NCBI GenBank assembly: GCA_035942035.1 | Contig: DASZDK010000054.1 | Location: forward strand, 1-53,200 | Origin: JAHWJR01 sp035942035 | GTDB lineage: Bacteria > Actinomycetota > Acidimicrobiia > Acidimicrobiales > CADCSY01 | Direction: 5' to 3' | Length of the DNA: 53,200 nucleotides | In this document: positions 1 to 7,778 of the stretch, in pieces | How positions within the stretch are numbered: the first letter of the stretch is position 1 | Layout of the letters: the number at the start of each line of letters is the position of its first letter | Program-made: the position numbers and the translations under genes | The notes under the pieces: model-generated | Databases searched by the model: none | Seen by the model: only the letters and a program-made list of their open reading frames with translations | Told to the model about the DNA's origin: nothing

Positions 1-216
1 ATGAGACGACGACTGCCTCGCGAACTCATCGGAGCCTGTCTCCCGACCCACTGCCCTTCCTCGGCGCCCGCCCAGCGATGCCGCCTCGGTTGCGCCCTGG
101 GTCGGTGGGAGAACCTGCCAGAACCCCACCGACCCATGGCACCCCAGACCCTTCACGCCGTGTGCGGGAGCGAAGGGAGGCTTGGTGGCGTGTGCAGCGT
201 TGCCCGGTCGCCTCGC
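1..216. other. No supported gene at the left edge
   Basis: This stretch lies downstream of the minus-strand protease-phosphatase gene. Open frames run through it on both strands, but their translations are Arg/Pro/Gly-rich without any domain I recognise, as expected of shadow frames in GC-rich DNA. I see no convincing hairpin terminator, so the transcript may continue past the window edge. Confidence 0.4.
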
Positions 217-1587
217 TCAGGCCGCGCGGCGAATGGCCAGGAGGGAGCCGCCCTCGCCCGGGGGCAAACGTGCCTGCGTGGCCATGAAGACCCTGTCGCA
301 CAGCCCCTCGGGGTCACGGGGAGCATCACCAGCCACCACAAGAAGCTCACCCATGCGATGGCGCTTCGCAAGTGAGGGGCCGTCGACGAATCCGTAGGTG
401 ACCAAGAGCAAGATCGAACCCAGCGGGAACGAGAAGCTCGCCTCGGCTCTGGCATGGCCCCTCGCCGCCCCGAGGGGAGCCGACAACCCTTGCTCGCACA
501 GCACTGCGGGACCATCCGCAACGCACAACAGCGGCGGGGAGTGGCCGGCGTTGGCCATCCGGACCTCGCCGCTACGAGGGTGGATGGCCAGGCAGACCGC
601 AGTGGCCATCTCCCCGATGCCGGAGCCCTGGACCACCCGGTCGAGACAGGCCACAACCCGACTCGGATGTTGACCGTCGGAGGAGCTGGAGGCCCGGGCC
701 GCTGTCCGTAGCTCGCTTACCCTCGCCGCGGCGTCAAGTCCCTGCCCGATGACCTCGCCGATGAGAACCTCGGTCCAACCGTCGGCCAGCGGGACGACAT
801 CACACCAGTCACCACCCGTGCGTCGCTCCGGGTCGCCCGGATGCACACGAGCGGAGAGCGCGAGGCCGTCCACGTCCGGGACCTGACCGAACCTGACGCT
901 GCTTCCACGCCGCAGGATGACCGGGCCAGGGTCACGAGGACAGCCCGAGTCGTGCACCAGGTCCTGAACAGGCTCAGAGGTGCCCTCCGTCTGGAGCAAC
1001 CGCCAGGCGCCCAGGTGGCCGTCCCCGTCGCCGAGGCCGGCTGCGAGCTGGTCGACCCCTCGATCGCCCTCAGGCTGTCCGTCGCCGCTCAGCTCGTCTC
1101 GGACCAGCGCGAGAGCGCAATCGAGGGACCCCCCGACCGCCTCGCTGAAGCCGAGGCCCACTGCGGTCTCGGCCGGCTCGACCTCGATCACCACGGTCTC
1201 GGGGAGCGCCCCCCATTGGCGGGCGAGGGCCAAGCTGTGGTGCAGGCCAATGGCGCTGGTGAGCGCATCCGCCGTGTGGTGATGCACGTCCACCGCAGAT
1301 GGATCGACGAGGTGGTAACGACGAACCGTCCCAGGTTGATCCGGTCCTCGAGAGGTGGCGACGACGATGACCAGCTTGTCGGGGCGCAGCTCCTGCAGGC
1401 GGTGCAACACCAGCAGCGCCGAAAAGGGCATCTCCTCCACCACGACATCCTCGGGCCAGTCGAGGTGCTCGCTGTAGGTGACGAAGTTCCGCCCGAAGTC
1501 GAGGTCGCGCAGGCCCGGTACGCCGAACCCCCCGATCAATGTCCGGCACCGGGTCCTGCGGTCGACCTCATTCGAGGGTGCAGCCAC
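217..1587 (-). CDS. Hydrogenase maturation protease fused to a SpoIIE/PP2C-like phosphatase domain
   Basis: The 456-residue product starts at GTG 1587, 20 nt inside the end of the large-subunit gene, so the two are translationally linked. Residues 1-165 resemble the HyaD/HycI-type endopeptidases that remove the C-terminal tail of the [NiFe] large subunit; the motifs are LIGGFGVPGLRDLDFG near residue 17, GTVRRY near 86 and GALPETVVIEVEP near 126. After a low-complexity linker, residues about 225-456 resemble SpoIIE/RsbU PP2C phosphatases, with GGDW (258-261) and AGHSPPLL (347-354). The usual GDVxGHG motif reads GEVIGQG (E278) and the usual TDG motif reads TYG (Y398), so two expected metal-binding aspartates are changed and the domain may be inactive. 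The protease assignment is helped by position. I do not know of a described family with this fusion. Confidence 0.75.
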   Translation of the reverse strand: MAAPSNEVDRRTRCRTLIGGFGVPGLRDLDFGRNFVTYSEHLDWPEDVVVEEMPFSALLVLHRLQELRPDKLVIVVATSRGPDQPGTVRRYHLVDPSAVDVHHHTADALTSAIGLHHSLALARQWGALPETVVIEVEPAETAVGLGFSEAVGGSLDCALALVRDELSGDGQPEGDRGVDQLAAGLGDGDGHLGAWRLLQTEGTSEPVQDLVHDSGCPRDPGPVILRRGSSVRFGQVPDVDGLALSARVHPGDPERRTGGDWCDVVPLADGWTEVLIGEVIGQGLDAAARVSELRTAARASSSSDGQHPSRVVACLDRVVQGSGIGEMATAVCLAIHPRSGEVRMANAGHSPPLLCVADGPAVLCEQGLSAPLGAARGHARAEASFSFPLGSILLLVTYGFVDGPSLAKRHRMGELLVVAGDAPRDPEGLCDRVFMATQARLPPGEGGSLLAIRRAA

Positions 1588-3448
1588 AGGAGTTCACCTC
1601 CCGCACGATGGTGCCCTTGCCCGTGTCCATGTGGGTGGTGCAGGGCATGCAGGGGTCGAAGCTGCGGATGGCCCGCAGGATGTCGATGCCCTTGACCTCG
1701 TCGTCGGAGACCGACTCGAGGATGGGGGTGCCCACCACTGCCTCCTCGTACGGGCCCATACCGCCGAAGGGGTCCCGGGGCGCAGCATTGAGCGTGGACG
1801 GGGTGGTGATCTGGTAGTTGAGGAGCTTGCCCTTGTCCATGTGCAGGTGGTGGACGAGGAAGCCTCGACTCGCCTCCCAGAAGCCCACCGACACCCGCTC
1901 GTCCTTCGGCACCTTGAACGGGGTGGACACCTTGGTCTCTCCCCGCCGCCAGTACTCGAACGCCTTGAGCAGGCAGTTCATGCCGATGGTGGAGGTGAAG
2001 GCCATGGCGTAGGCCCGGGCCCGGTTGCGCTCCAGGGCGTTGATGCTGCGGGGCACCTTCCAGAACACCTCGGTCTCGGGCAGGTGGTGGCGGGGCAGCA
2101 CCATGCGCAGCCCGTCACCGGTGGCCTCGAGGAAGGGGTTCTCCGGCGTCTGGCCGGCCAGCGCCGTGGTCCACATGCGCCCGTAGGTGCCCGTCTCCAC
2201 CGTCTTGCGGTCCCACCGGGGAGCGGTGTCCCAGGTGTACTTCTCCTTGAAGTTGGTGGCCGTGGGACGGGGGATGGTCTCCTTGTTCCACGGGTTGTAC
2301 GGCGAGATGGGGTTGCCGTTGGGGTCGGTGGCGAACCGCTGGCTGCCCGAGCGGGTCCAGTCGTCGTAGAACGAGTGGTCCACGAACTCCTCGTAGCCCA
2401 TGTTGATGTCGGTGAGGTTGGTGGTGACCAGCTTGCCGTCGATGATGATGCCGGGCTTGGCCCAGCGCCGGTTGCCCCACTCGTTGCAGTTGGCGTAGGT
2501 GGCGTCGTAGACGTCGGTGTCGTCCCAGATGCCAGTCTGGATGAGGTTGATGGGGCGCTTGCCCACCTCCTCGTAGGCCGGGTTGGCCTCCAGGAAGAAG
2601 TCGGCGATGTCGTCCCACGTGGCGATCATGACCTTCGTGTAGTCGAAGATCTTGCCCAGCTGGGTGTAGTACTCGTTGAACGACGAGGTGGTGATGGTGG
2701 TCGACAGGCCACCGGGCACCAGCGTGGACGGGTGCGGGTACTTGCCGTACATGAGCATGCACATGACCCGACCGATCCGGGTGTACTCGAGGGACTCGAG
2801 GTAGATCTTCCCGGTCAGGGGGTTCATGGCGTCCATGATGTCCTTGATGGTGCGGAAGCCATGGACCTCGTACCCCGGCGCCGGGGTCTTCTCCGCCCGC
2901 TTCACCAGCTCGGGGTTGGTGACCGAGACCAGCGAGGTGGAGTAGTCGGGGCCGGCCAGCAGGCCCAGGTGCAGCGGGTGGTCGTAGAACATCTCGCCCA
3001 CCTCGCCCAGGTTCCGGACCGCCAGGCCCAGCGGGGGCGGGCAGACACCGAAGGCCTGCTCGATGTTGAGCGAGGCCACCGTGGCGTGCACGCCACCGCA
3101 CACGCCGCATGCCCGGGAGCTGATGTCGATGGCGTCGCGGGGGTCACGGCCCTGGAGGATGATCTCGTAGCCCCGGAACAGCATGGCCCGGGAGTAGGCG
3201 TCGACCGCCTTGCGGTTCTCGAGGTCCAGGGTGGTGTGCACGGCCAGGGCGCCGGCCACCCGGGTGACGGGGTCGATGCTCCAGTCACGCAGCTTGGGAG
3301 GAGCGGCGAGCTGTGCGCCCGGGCCCTCCTGGCGGCGGACGTAGCCCTTGGGCTTGGCCGCCGTGATGGCGTAGGGGTCGGCGACGCCGTCGCGCAAGGT
3401 CGCCTTGCCGTTGGCGTCGAAGTCGATGGGCAGGTTCTTGAAACACAT
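1568..3448 (-). CDS. hhyL: Group 1h [NiFe] hydrogenase large subunit
   Basis: The 626-residue catalytic subunit carries the Ni-Fe(CN)2CO site that oxidises H2. The proximal nickel motif RACGVCGGVH is at 112-121 (C114, C117) and the C-terminal motif DPCMPCTTH at 598-606 (C600, C603). The 20 residues after His606 form the removable tail expected of a protease-matured enzyme, and that tail itself contains two cysteines. The N-terminus (MCFKNLPIDFD) and overall sequence resemble the actinobacterial group 1h (former group 5) enzymes, which scavenge atmospheric H2 in family members studied. ATG 3448 is preceded by a GGGAG-type ribosome binding site. The gene lies 18 nt after the small subunit and overlaps the protease gene, so the three form an operon. 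Confidence 0.95.
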   Translation of the reverse strand: MCFKNLPIDFDANGKATLRDGVADPYAITAAKPKGYVRRQEGPGAQLAAPPKLRDWSIDPVTRVAGALAVHTTLDLENRKAVDAYSRAMLFRGYEIILQGRDPRDAIDISSRACGVCGGVHATVASLNIEQAFGVCPPPLGLAVRNLGEVGEMFYDHPLHLGLLAGPDYSTSLVSVTNPELVKRAEKTPAPGYEVHGFRTIKDIMDAMNPLTGKIYLESLEYTRIGRVMCMLMYGKYPHPSTLVPGGLSTTITTSSFNEYYTQLGKIFDYTKVMIATWDDIADFFLEANPAYEEVGKRPINLIQTGIWDDTDVYDATYANCNEWGNRRWAKPGIIIDGKLVTTNLTDINMGYEEFVDHSFYDDWTRSGSQRFATDPNGNPISPYNPWNKETIPRPTATNFKEKYTWDTAPRWDRKTVETGTYGRMWTTALAGQTPENPFLEATGDGLRMVLPRHHLPETEVFWKVPRSINALERNRARAYAMAFTSTIGMNCLLKAFEYWRRGETKVSTPFKVPKDERVSVGFWEASRGFLVHHLHMDKGKLLNYQITTPSTLNAAPRDPFGGMGPYEEAVVGTPILESVSDDEVKGIDILRAIRSFDPCMPCTTHMDTGKGTIVREVNSCGCTLE

Positions 3449-3466
3449 GGGCGCTCGTCTCCCGGC

Positions 3467-4831
3467 TTAGTTGTAGGACTCGTGCGAGTGCTGGTACTTG
3501 GCGTAGAACTTGTGGACCTGCTTCAAGGCGCCCTTGGGGCCAGTCCTCGACCGGGCCCAGCCGCTCGGTGTGTCCTTGTCCCAGCGGGGCGTCATGTTCT
3601 TGTCGATGCGGCTGATGTTCCGCATGCGGCGGATGAACCCGCCGGCCACCCGGCTGGTGTTGCTGGACAGGTACGAGCCCGGCGGGACCTCGTAGATCGG
3701 CGAGAACTTGTCGGGGAAGCCCGGCATGGTGCACCCGATGCAGATCCCGCCCATGTTCATGCAGCCGCCGTGGCCGTCGATCTGCCCTCGCTCGGCGATG
3801 TTGCACTGCACCACCGGGCCCCAGCAGCCGAGCTCGACCAGGCACTCGTGGTCGCCATACTCCTCGGCGAACACGCCTTCCTCGTAGTAGCCGGCCCGCG
3901 GGCAGTGCCGGTGGACGGTCTCGCCGAACAGCCAGGCCGGCCGGCCGAGCTCGTCGAACTCGGGCAGCGGGCCGAGGCCGTTGAGGAACAGCAGCGTGGC
4001 GGCAGCCGTCTCCAGGTAGTTGTCGCCGATGGGGGCGCAGCCGGGGACGTTGACCACGGGGACACCGAAGGCGGACCGGTAGTCCTTGCCCAGGTAGTCC
4101 ATGGTGCCCATGGCGTTGGTCACGTTGCCCTTCGAGGCGGGGATCCCGCCCCAGGTGGCGCACGTGCCGATGGCGATGACGGCGGCGGCCCCGGGGGCGA
4201 GACGGTCGAGCCACTCGAGGCTCGTGATCTGGCGCCCGGTCTGCGGGTCGTCGCCGAGGCCCATCCAGTAGCCGTCGCCTGCGACGGACTCGTCCATGAT
4301 GGAGCCCTCCCACGTGATGACGTAGGGAGCGTCGAGCTCGCCGCGCTCGGCCATGAACAGGTTGTGCACCCACTCGGGCCCAGACTCGGTGGACACGACC
4401 GTGTGGATCAGCTCGACCCGGGGCAGGCCGGGGATGATGCCGGCGAGCAGGTGCTCGACCCGGGGATGGGTGCCACCGGAGACCGCCACGGTGCAGCCGT
4501 CACACGAGGCTCCCACCATCCAGATCAGGTAGATCTTCTTCAGCGGCCCGATCTGCAGCGTGTCGTCCGGCTCCTCGAGCACCTGGCTGCGGATGCCGAT
4601 GGGCGAGAAGGGGTCGTAGGGGTCGTAGCCGTCGATCAGGTCGACGGTGCCGAGGCCCGGCGTGAGTTCGGCCTTCCACGCCCCCAGCTCGTCGGCTGCG
4701 GGCTGCGTGCCGGCGCTGCGTGCCATGGGGCCGGCGTGGGCCGACTTGCTCGACTCCGCCGGGGTGCCACCGGACGCCCGCAGCGGCTCTCGCCGGGTCC
4801 GCTGGCCCCGAGCTCCTCTGCCTTCGCTCAC
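3467..4831 (-). CDS. hhyS: Group 1h [NiFe] hydrogenase small subunit
   Basis: The 454-residue Fe-S subunit passes electrons from the large subunit to an acceptor. The proximal-cluster region reads GASCDGC (108-114); group 1h enzymes are known for an Asp ligand beside this Cys pair, and D111 is a candidate. Further cysteine motifs (TCATWGG, VPGCAPIGDN, ELGCWGPVVQCN, GGCMNMGGICIGC) match the other clusters. There is no twin-arginine signal peptide; the first 45 residues are polar and disordered-looking, as expected for the non-exported members of this family. Start GTG 4831 has AGGAGG (4836-4841) only 4 nt upstream. An ATG overlapping the same spot reads ATGTGA, a start followed at once by a stop. 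Confidence 0.94.
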   Translation of the reverse strand: MSEGRGARGQRTRREPLRASGGTPAESSKSAHAGPMARSAGTQPAADELGAWKAELTPGLGTVDLIDGYDPYDPFSPIGIRSQVLEEPDDTLQIGPLKKIYLIWMVGASCDGCTVAVSGGTHPRVEHLLAGIIPGLPRVELIHTVVSTESGPEWVHNLFMAERGELDAPYVITWEGSIMDESVAGDGYWMGLGDDPQTGRQITSLEWLDRLAPGAAAVIAIGTCATWGGIPASKGNVTNAMGTMDYLGKDYRSAFGVPVVNVPGCAPIGDNYLETAAATLLFLNGLGPLPEFDELGRPAWLFGETVHRHCPRAGYYEEGVFAEEYGDHECLVELGCWGPVVQCNIAERGQIDGHGGCMNMGGICIGCTMPGFPDKFSPIYEVPPGSYLSSNTSRVAGGFIRRMRNISRIDKNMTPRWDKDTPSGWARSRTGPKGALKQVHKFYAKYQHSHESYN

Positions 4832-4892
4832 ATTTCCTCCTGTGTTTCGCGCTGGTCCGAGAGCGCAGTGAGGGCCCCTCGGTACGTGGTAT

Positions 4893-4905
4893 ATGTACGC
4901 TACAT
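4893..4905. promoter_or_regulatory. Palindromic operator candidate upstream of the hydrogenase subunits
   Basis: ATGTA-CGC-TACAT is a perfect 5-bp-arm inverted repeat 62 nt upstream of the small-subunit start. A second site with the same TGTA-N3-TACA arms lies at 5050-5060 near the divergent gene. ATGT/ACAT half-sites are known for PadR-family regulators, and a PadR gene sits in this locus. The rest of the 311-nt intergenic region (4832-5142) holds no gene; it also contains a tandem 9-mer, CTCGAACCC twice, at 4944-4961. Confidence 0.5.
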
Positions 4906-5049
4906 CTAATCGGTAGCGCCCGTCAGGAGAGTTTTTCGAGAGCCTCGAACCCCTCGAACCCTCTGCCGGGACATCTTCACCCCACTAGAGAGCGTCGCAG
5001 CGACCATCGCGTGGCCGGCACGTTTCAAGTGTTCCGCGTCCGGAGTGGG

Positions 5050-5060
5050 TGTAGCCTACA
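5050..5060. promoter_or_regulatory. Second TGTA-N3-TACA operator candidate, facing the accessory operon
   Basis: TGTA-GCC-TACA lies 82 nt upstream of the winged-helix gene. It repeats the arms and spacing of the site at 4894-4904, so each divergent transcript has one copy. In DNA this GC-rich, two such AT-containing inverted repeats in about 170 nt are unlikely to be coincidental, but no binding evidence exists. Confidence 0.45.
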
Positions 5061-5142
5061 GCTACCGAGCGGGAGCCGAAGGCGGTCCCTCGGGCCCGTC
5101 GTAGCGGAGCCGGTCGCCGGCGATGTGACCTCAGGAGGGGCC

Positions 5143-5526
5143 ATGGAAGATCTGCACTCCCCGAAGTCCGACGGCCTCCGGGCCCTTTACTGGCGCAGCG
5201 AGATCCTCCAGGTGATGTTCTGGCTACGCGGCGAGGGCTTCGGAGACCTTGTGGACGCCCCCATGATCGAGCAGTTCCTGGGTGTCGATGCCGCTGTGGG
5301 CGTCACCTACCTCGACCGGCTGGTCGACGAGGGCTACCTGCACCGGGACGGTGAGTGGTACTCGCTGTCCGAGCAGGGCCGCCAGGAGGGGGCGACCGAG
5401 TTCGCCGCCTCGTTCAGCGACCTCACCCGCCCGACCCACGGCGAGTGCAGCGACGACTGCTGGTGCCACAACTCCGCCGAGGAAGCGTCAGCCTGCGCCG
5501 CCGAGCGCAGCGGGCACGAGCACTGA
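5143..5526 (+). CDS. Small winged-helix-like protein with a Cys-rich C-terminal motif
   Basis: The product is 127 residues, starting at ATG 5143 behind AGGAGG (5133-5138). Residues about 15-85 look like a winged helix: helices around WRSEILQVMFWLRGEG and GVDAAVGVTYLDRLVDEGYL, then a wing HRDGEWYSLSEQG. The tail carries THGECSDDCWCHN, three cysteines in C-x3-C-x-C spacing with a nearby His, which could bind a metal or Fe-S cluster. It is the first gene of the plus-strand hyp operon, divergent from the hydrogenase, and its stop overlaps the next start (TGATG). A redox- or metal-sensing role is inferred from the cysteines and position only. Confidence 0.65.
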   Translation: MEDLHSPKSDGLRALYWRSEILQVMFWLRGEGFGDLVDAPMIEQFLGVDAAVGVTYLDRLVDEGYLHRDGEWYSLSEQGRQEGATEFAASFSDLTRPTHGECSDDCWCHNSAEEASACAAERSGHEH

Positions 5527-5909
5527 TGGGCGCCGTGCGCCGCGACGAGGGCGAGGGCCTCTCCCGCTCCTACGTCCGGCCCTGCTTGCTCCTGTTGCTG
5601 GCCGAGGGCCCTTCCCACGGCTACGAGCTGCTCGAGCAGGTCCGCCGCCTCGGGGTCCGCAACGCCGATGCCGGGGGGCTCTACCGCTGCCTGCGTTCCA
5701 TGGAGCAGTCCGGCCTGGTCAGCTCCTGGTGGGAGCCGTCCCAGGCAGGCCCCGCTCGCCGGAGCTACCTGCTCACCGAGGCCGGTCGCGAGGCGCTGGA
5801 CAGCTCGTCGAGCTCGCTCAGCGAGGTTCACCGGCTGCTCGGGGCGCTGCTCGCCCGCTACGACACACTGTCCCCGCTGGGCAGCGAGCCGCTGCCGGCT
5901 CCGAGATGA
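5526..5909 (+). CDS. PadR-family transcriptional regulator
   Basis: The product is 127 residues with the PadR winged-helix pattern: SYVRPCLLLLLAEGPSHGYE (the typical LL-x-GPxHGYE signature), then GGLYRCLRSMEQSGLVSSWWE and RRSYLLTEAG in the wing. The short C-terminal part (LSEVHRLLGALLARY) is a likely dimerisation helix. It is translationally coupled to the preceding winged-helix gene by TGATG and is followed after 40 nt by the CooC-like gene. PadR proteins usually repress neighbouring promoters through ATGT/ACAT half-sites, so the two TGTA-N3-TACA sites upstream are plausible targets. Confidence 0.85.
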   Translation: MGAVRRDEGEGLSRSYVRPCLLLLLAEGPSHGYELLEQVRRLGVRNADAGGLYRCLRSMEQSGLVSSWWEPSQAGPARRSYLLTEAGREALDSSSSSLSEVHRLLGALLARYDTLSPLGSEPLPAPR

Positions 5910-5949
5910 GCGGTCGACGAGTGCCCACAAGCCCGACGAGGAGGCTCGC

Positions 5950-6738
5950 ATGAGGATCGCCCTCGCCGGCAAGGGAGGCGCCGGCAAGACCACGATCAGC
6001 GCCACCCTGGCCCGCCTGCTCGCCCGTGGTGGCAACCCGGTGGTGGCCATCGACGGCGACAGCAATCCCAACCTCGCCATCGCCCTCGGCATCGACCCCG
6101 CCGCCACGGCAGGGGCGCCGGGACTTCCGTCCTCGCTCGTCTCCCGCCGGCTGGTGGGCGGGCCCTCGCTGACCATGGACGTCGAAGACGTGGTCGACCG
6201 TCACGGGGTCGTCGGCCCCGACGGCGTGCGATTGCTGCTCATGGGCGAGCCCGGCCACGCCTCCGAGGGGTGCCTGTGCTCGGCCCACGCCACCGTGAGC
6301 GCGGTGCTGGGCGACCTGGGCGAGCGGCCCGAGACCATCACGCTGGTCGACATGGAGGCGTCTCCGGAGCACATGAGCCGGGGCACCACCCGCAACGCCG
6401 ACCTGCTCGTCATGGTGACCGAGCCGTACTACCGCTCCCTCGAGGCCGTGCGCCGCATCGCCGCCCTCGCAGAAGAGCTGCCAATCCCTCGGGTCGGCGT
6501 GGTGGCCAACAAGGTGCGCTCCGCCGGCGACGCCAAAGCCGTGCTCGAGTTCTGCGACCGCCACCAGCTGGAGCCCCTCGGTGAGGTGCCGTGGAGCGAC
6601 GAGGTGGTCGAGGCCGACCTTGCCCGTGTCCCCCTTCTCGATGCCGCGCCCGACGGGCCCGCCGTCGCCGCCATCTCCCGCCTTGCCGACTACGTGCGCG
6701 AGGCGGCCCAACTCGGTCGTACCACTGGAGGTGCCTGA
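5950..6738 (+). CDS. CooC-like nickel-insertion ATPase in the hyp operon
   Basis: The product is 262 residues, a MinD/ParA-type P-loop ATPase with deviant Walker A GKGGAGKTT (7-15), switch DGDSNPNLA (35-43) and a CxC motif, GCLC, at C108 and C110. In CooC of the CO dehydrogenase system the CxC pair binds nickel at the dimer interface. Here the gene is 3 nt upstream of hypC and no hypA or hypB is visible in the window. The inference is that it takes the place of HypB in delivering nickel to the hydrogenase. ATG 5950 is the start that fits the Walker A position near the N-terminus. A CO dehydrogenase role is possible, but no such enzyme is encoded nearby. Confidence 0.85.
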   Translation: MRIALAGKGGAGKTTISATLARLLARGGNPVVAIDGDSNPNLAIALGIDPAATAGAPGLPSSLVSRRLVGGPSLTMDVEDVVDRHGVVGPDGVRLLLMGEPGHASEGCLCSAHATVSAVLGDLGERPETITLVDMEASPEHMSRGTTRNADLLVMVTEPYYRSLEAVRRIAALAEELPIPRVGVVANKVRSAGDAKAVLEFCDRHQLEPLGEVPWSDEVVEADLARVPLLDAAPDGPAVAAISRLADYVREAAQLGRTTGGA

Positions 6739-6741
6739 ACC

Positions 6742-7020
6742 ATGTGTCTTGGGATTCCCGGCAAGGTCGTCGAGATCGTCGACGTCAACGAGCACCGCGC
6801 CATCGCCGACGTCGACGGTGTCCGACGGGAGATCAACGTCGGGCTCGTCCTCGGTGACGCGGGCGGGCTCGAGGTCGGTGAATGGGTGCTCATCCACGTG
6901 GGCTTCGCCATGAGCAAGATCGACGAGGAGGAAGCTGAGCGCACCCTCTCGTTCATCAAGGAGCTCGGCAGCGTCTACGACGACGAGATCGACGAGTTCC
7001 GCCAGGAAACACCGCTGTGA
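6742..7020 (+). CDS. hypC: [NiFe] hydrogenase maturation chaperone HypC
   Basis: The product is 92 residues and begins MCLGIPGKVVEIVD, the invariant HypC N-terminus with Cys2, which binds the Fe(CN)2CO unit with HypD. The OB-fold-like core ends with LEVGEWVLIHVGFAMSKIDEEEA, the family's C-terminal signature, followed by a short acidic tail. It starts 3 nt after the CooC-like gene and overlaps the next gene by 4 nt. Confidence 0.96.
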   Translation: MCLGIPGKVVEIVDVNEHRAIADVDGVRREINVGLVLGDAGGLEVGEWVLIHVGFAMSKIDEEEAERTLSFIKELGSVYDDEIDEFRQETPL

Positions 7021-7778
7021 CGCTGACCCACGCCGACACGGGCGCAGCCGGCGCTGGGGGAGACGGACCCTACGAGCAGGGCCTCACCGAGGACCTGGCG
7101 CGGGCCGCACTGGCCCTCGCCCGGCGGTTCCACGCTGGTGGCACCATGTGGTGCGCCTCGCCCTCGTGGACCTTCCACGCCCACCATGTGGCGGTCGAGT
7201 TCGTCCACCCGGTCATCATGGGCAAGCGGGCCCTGCCCGCCGTGGTCGTTCCCCCCGGAGCCGACCTGGTAGCGAGCCTGCGGGCCACGGTACGCCCAGG
7301 TGACATGGTCGTGGTCGTGGCCGGCACGGCGCCCTCCGATCCCGGCGGGGCCGACGTGGCCGAGGTCATGCGACGCGGGCCGGCCTGGGGCGTGGAGACG
7401 GTATGGATCGGTGCCGGCACCCGTCCTCCCGCCGGCGCCGCCGACCACGTGCTCTGGCTGGGCACCGACGACCCACTGGTGGCGTCGGAGCAGTTCGTGC
7501 GCATCTACCACCTGCTGTGGGAGCTGACCCACGTGTGCTTCGAGCACAGTGGGTTGCTGCAGCCGGACCTTTGCGAGGAGGAGGTGTGCATCACCTGTTC
7601 GGACGAGGGCCGTACCGCCGAGGTCGTGGCGATCGACCGAGATGGTGATGCCGTGGTCCGCACCGCCGAGGGCCGGGAACGCATCGATGTCAGCCTGATC
7701 GACCCGCCCCGCCCCGGTGACCTGGTGCTGGTGCACGCCGGCTCCGCCATCGCGTCGCTCGAAGAAGGCCGCTCGTGA
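7017..7778 (+). CDS. SIS-like domain fused to a HypC-like domain
   Basis: The product is 253 residues, starting at GTG 7017 overlapping the hypC stop. Residues about 20-180 resemble an SIS (sugar isomerase) fold, with strand-loop patterns VRPGDMVVVVAGTAPSDPGG and AADHVLWLGTDDPLVASEQF, and a C-terminal segment like that of phosphoheptose isomerases (VRIYHLLWELTHVCFEH). From about 188 it becomes HypC-like: VCITCSDEGRTAEVVAI, then PPRPGDLVLVHAGSAIASLEE, matching the HypC OB-fold end. C191 and C194 stand where HypC has its N-terminal Cys. The pairing with a second SIS gene and hypD suggests a partner of the HypCD step. The exact reaction is unknown. Confidence 0.75.
   Translation: MTLTHADTGAAGAGGDGPYEQGLTEDLARAALALARRFHAGGTMWCASPSWTFHAHHVAVEFVHPVIMGKRALPAVVVPPGADLVASLRATVRPGDMVVVVAGTAPSDPGGADVAEVMRRGPAWGVETVWIGAGTRPPAGAADHVLWLGTDDPLVASEQFVRIYHLLWELTHVCFEHSGLLQPDLCEEEVCITCSDEGRTAEVVAIDRDGDAVVRTAEGRERIDVSLIDPPRPGDLVLVHAGSAIASLEEGRS

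Noticed and set aside
1478..4909. An 1143-codon open frame on the plus strand across the hydrogenase genes
   Set aside because: It is the antisense of the small and large subunit genes. Its translation is Val/Gly/His-rich without domains, while the minus strand carries clear hydrogenase motifs. Long shadows are expected in GC-rich DNA.
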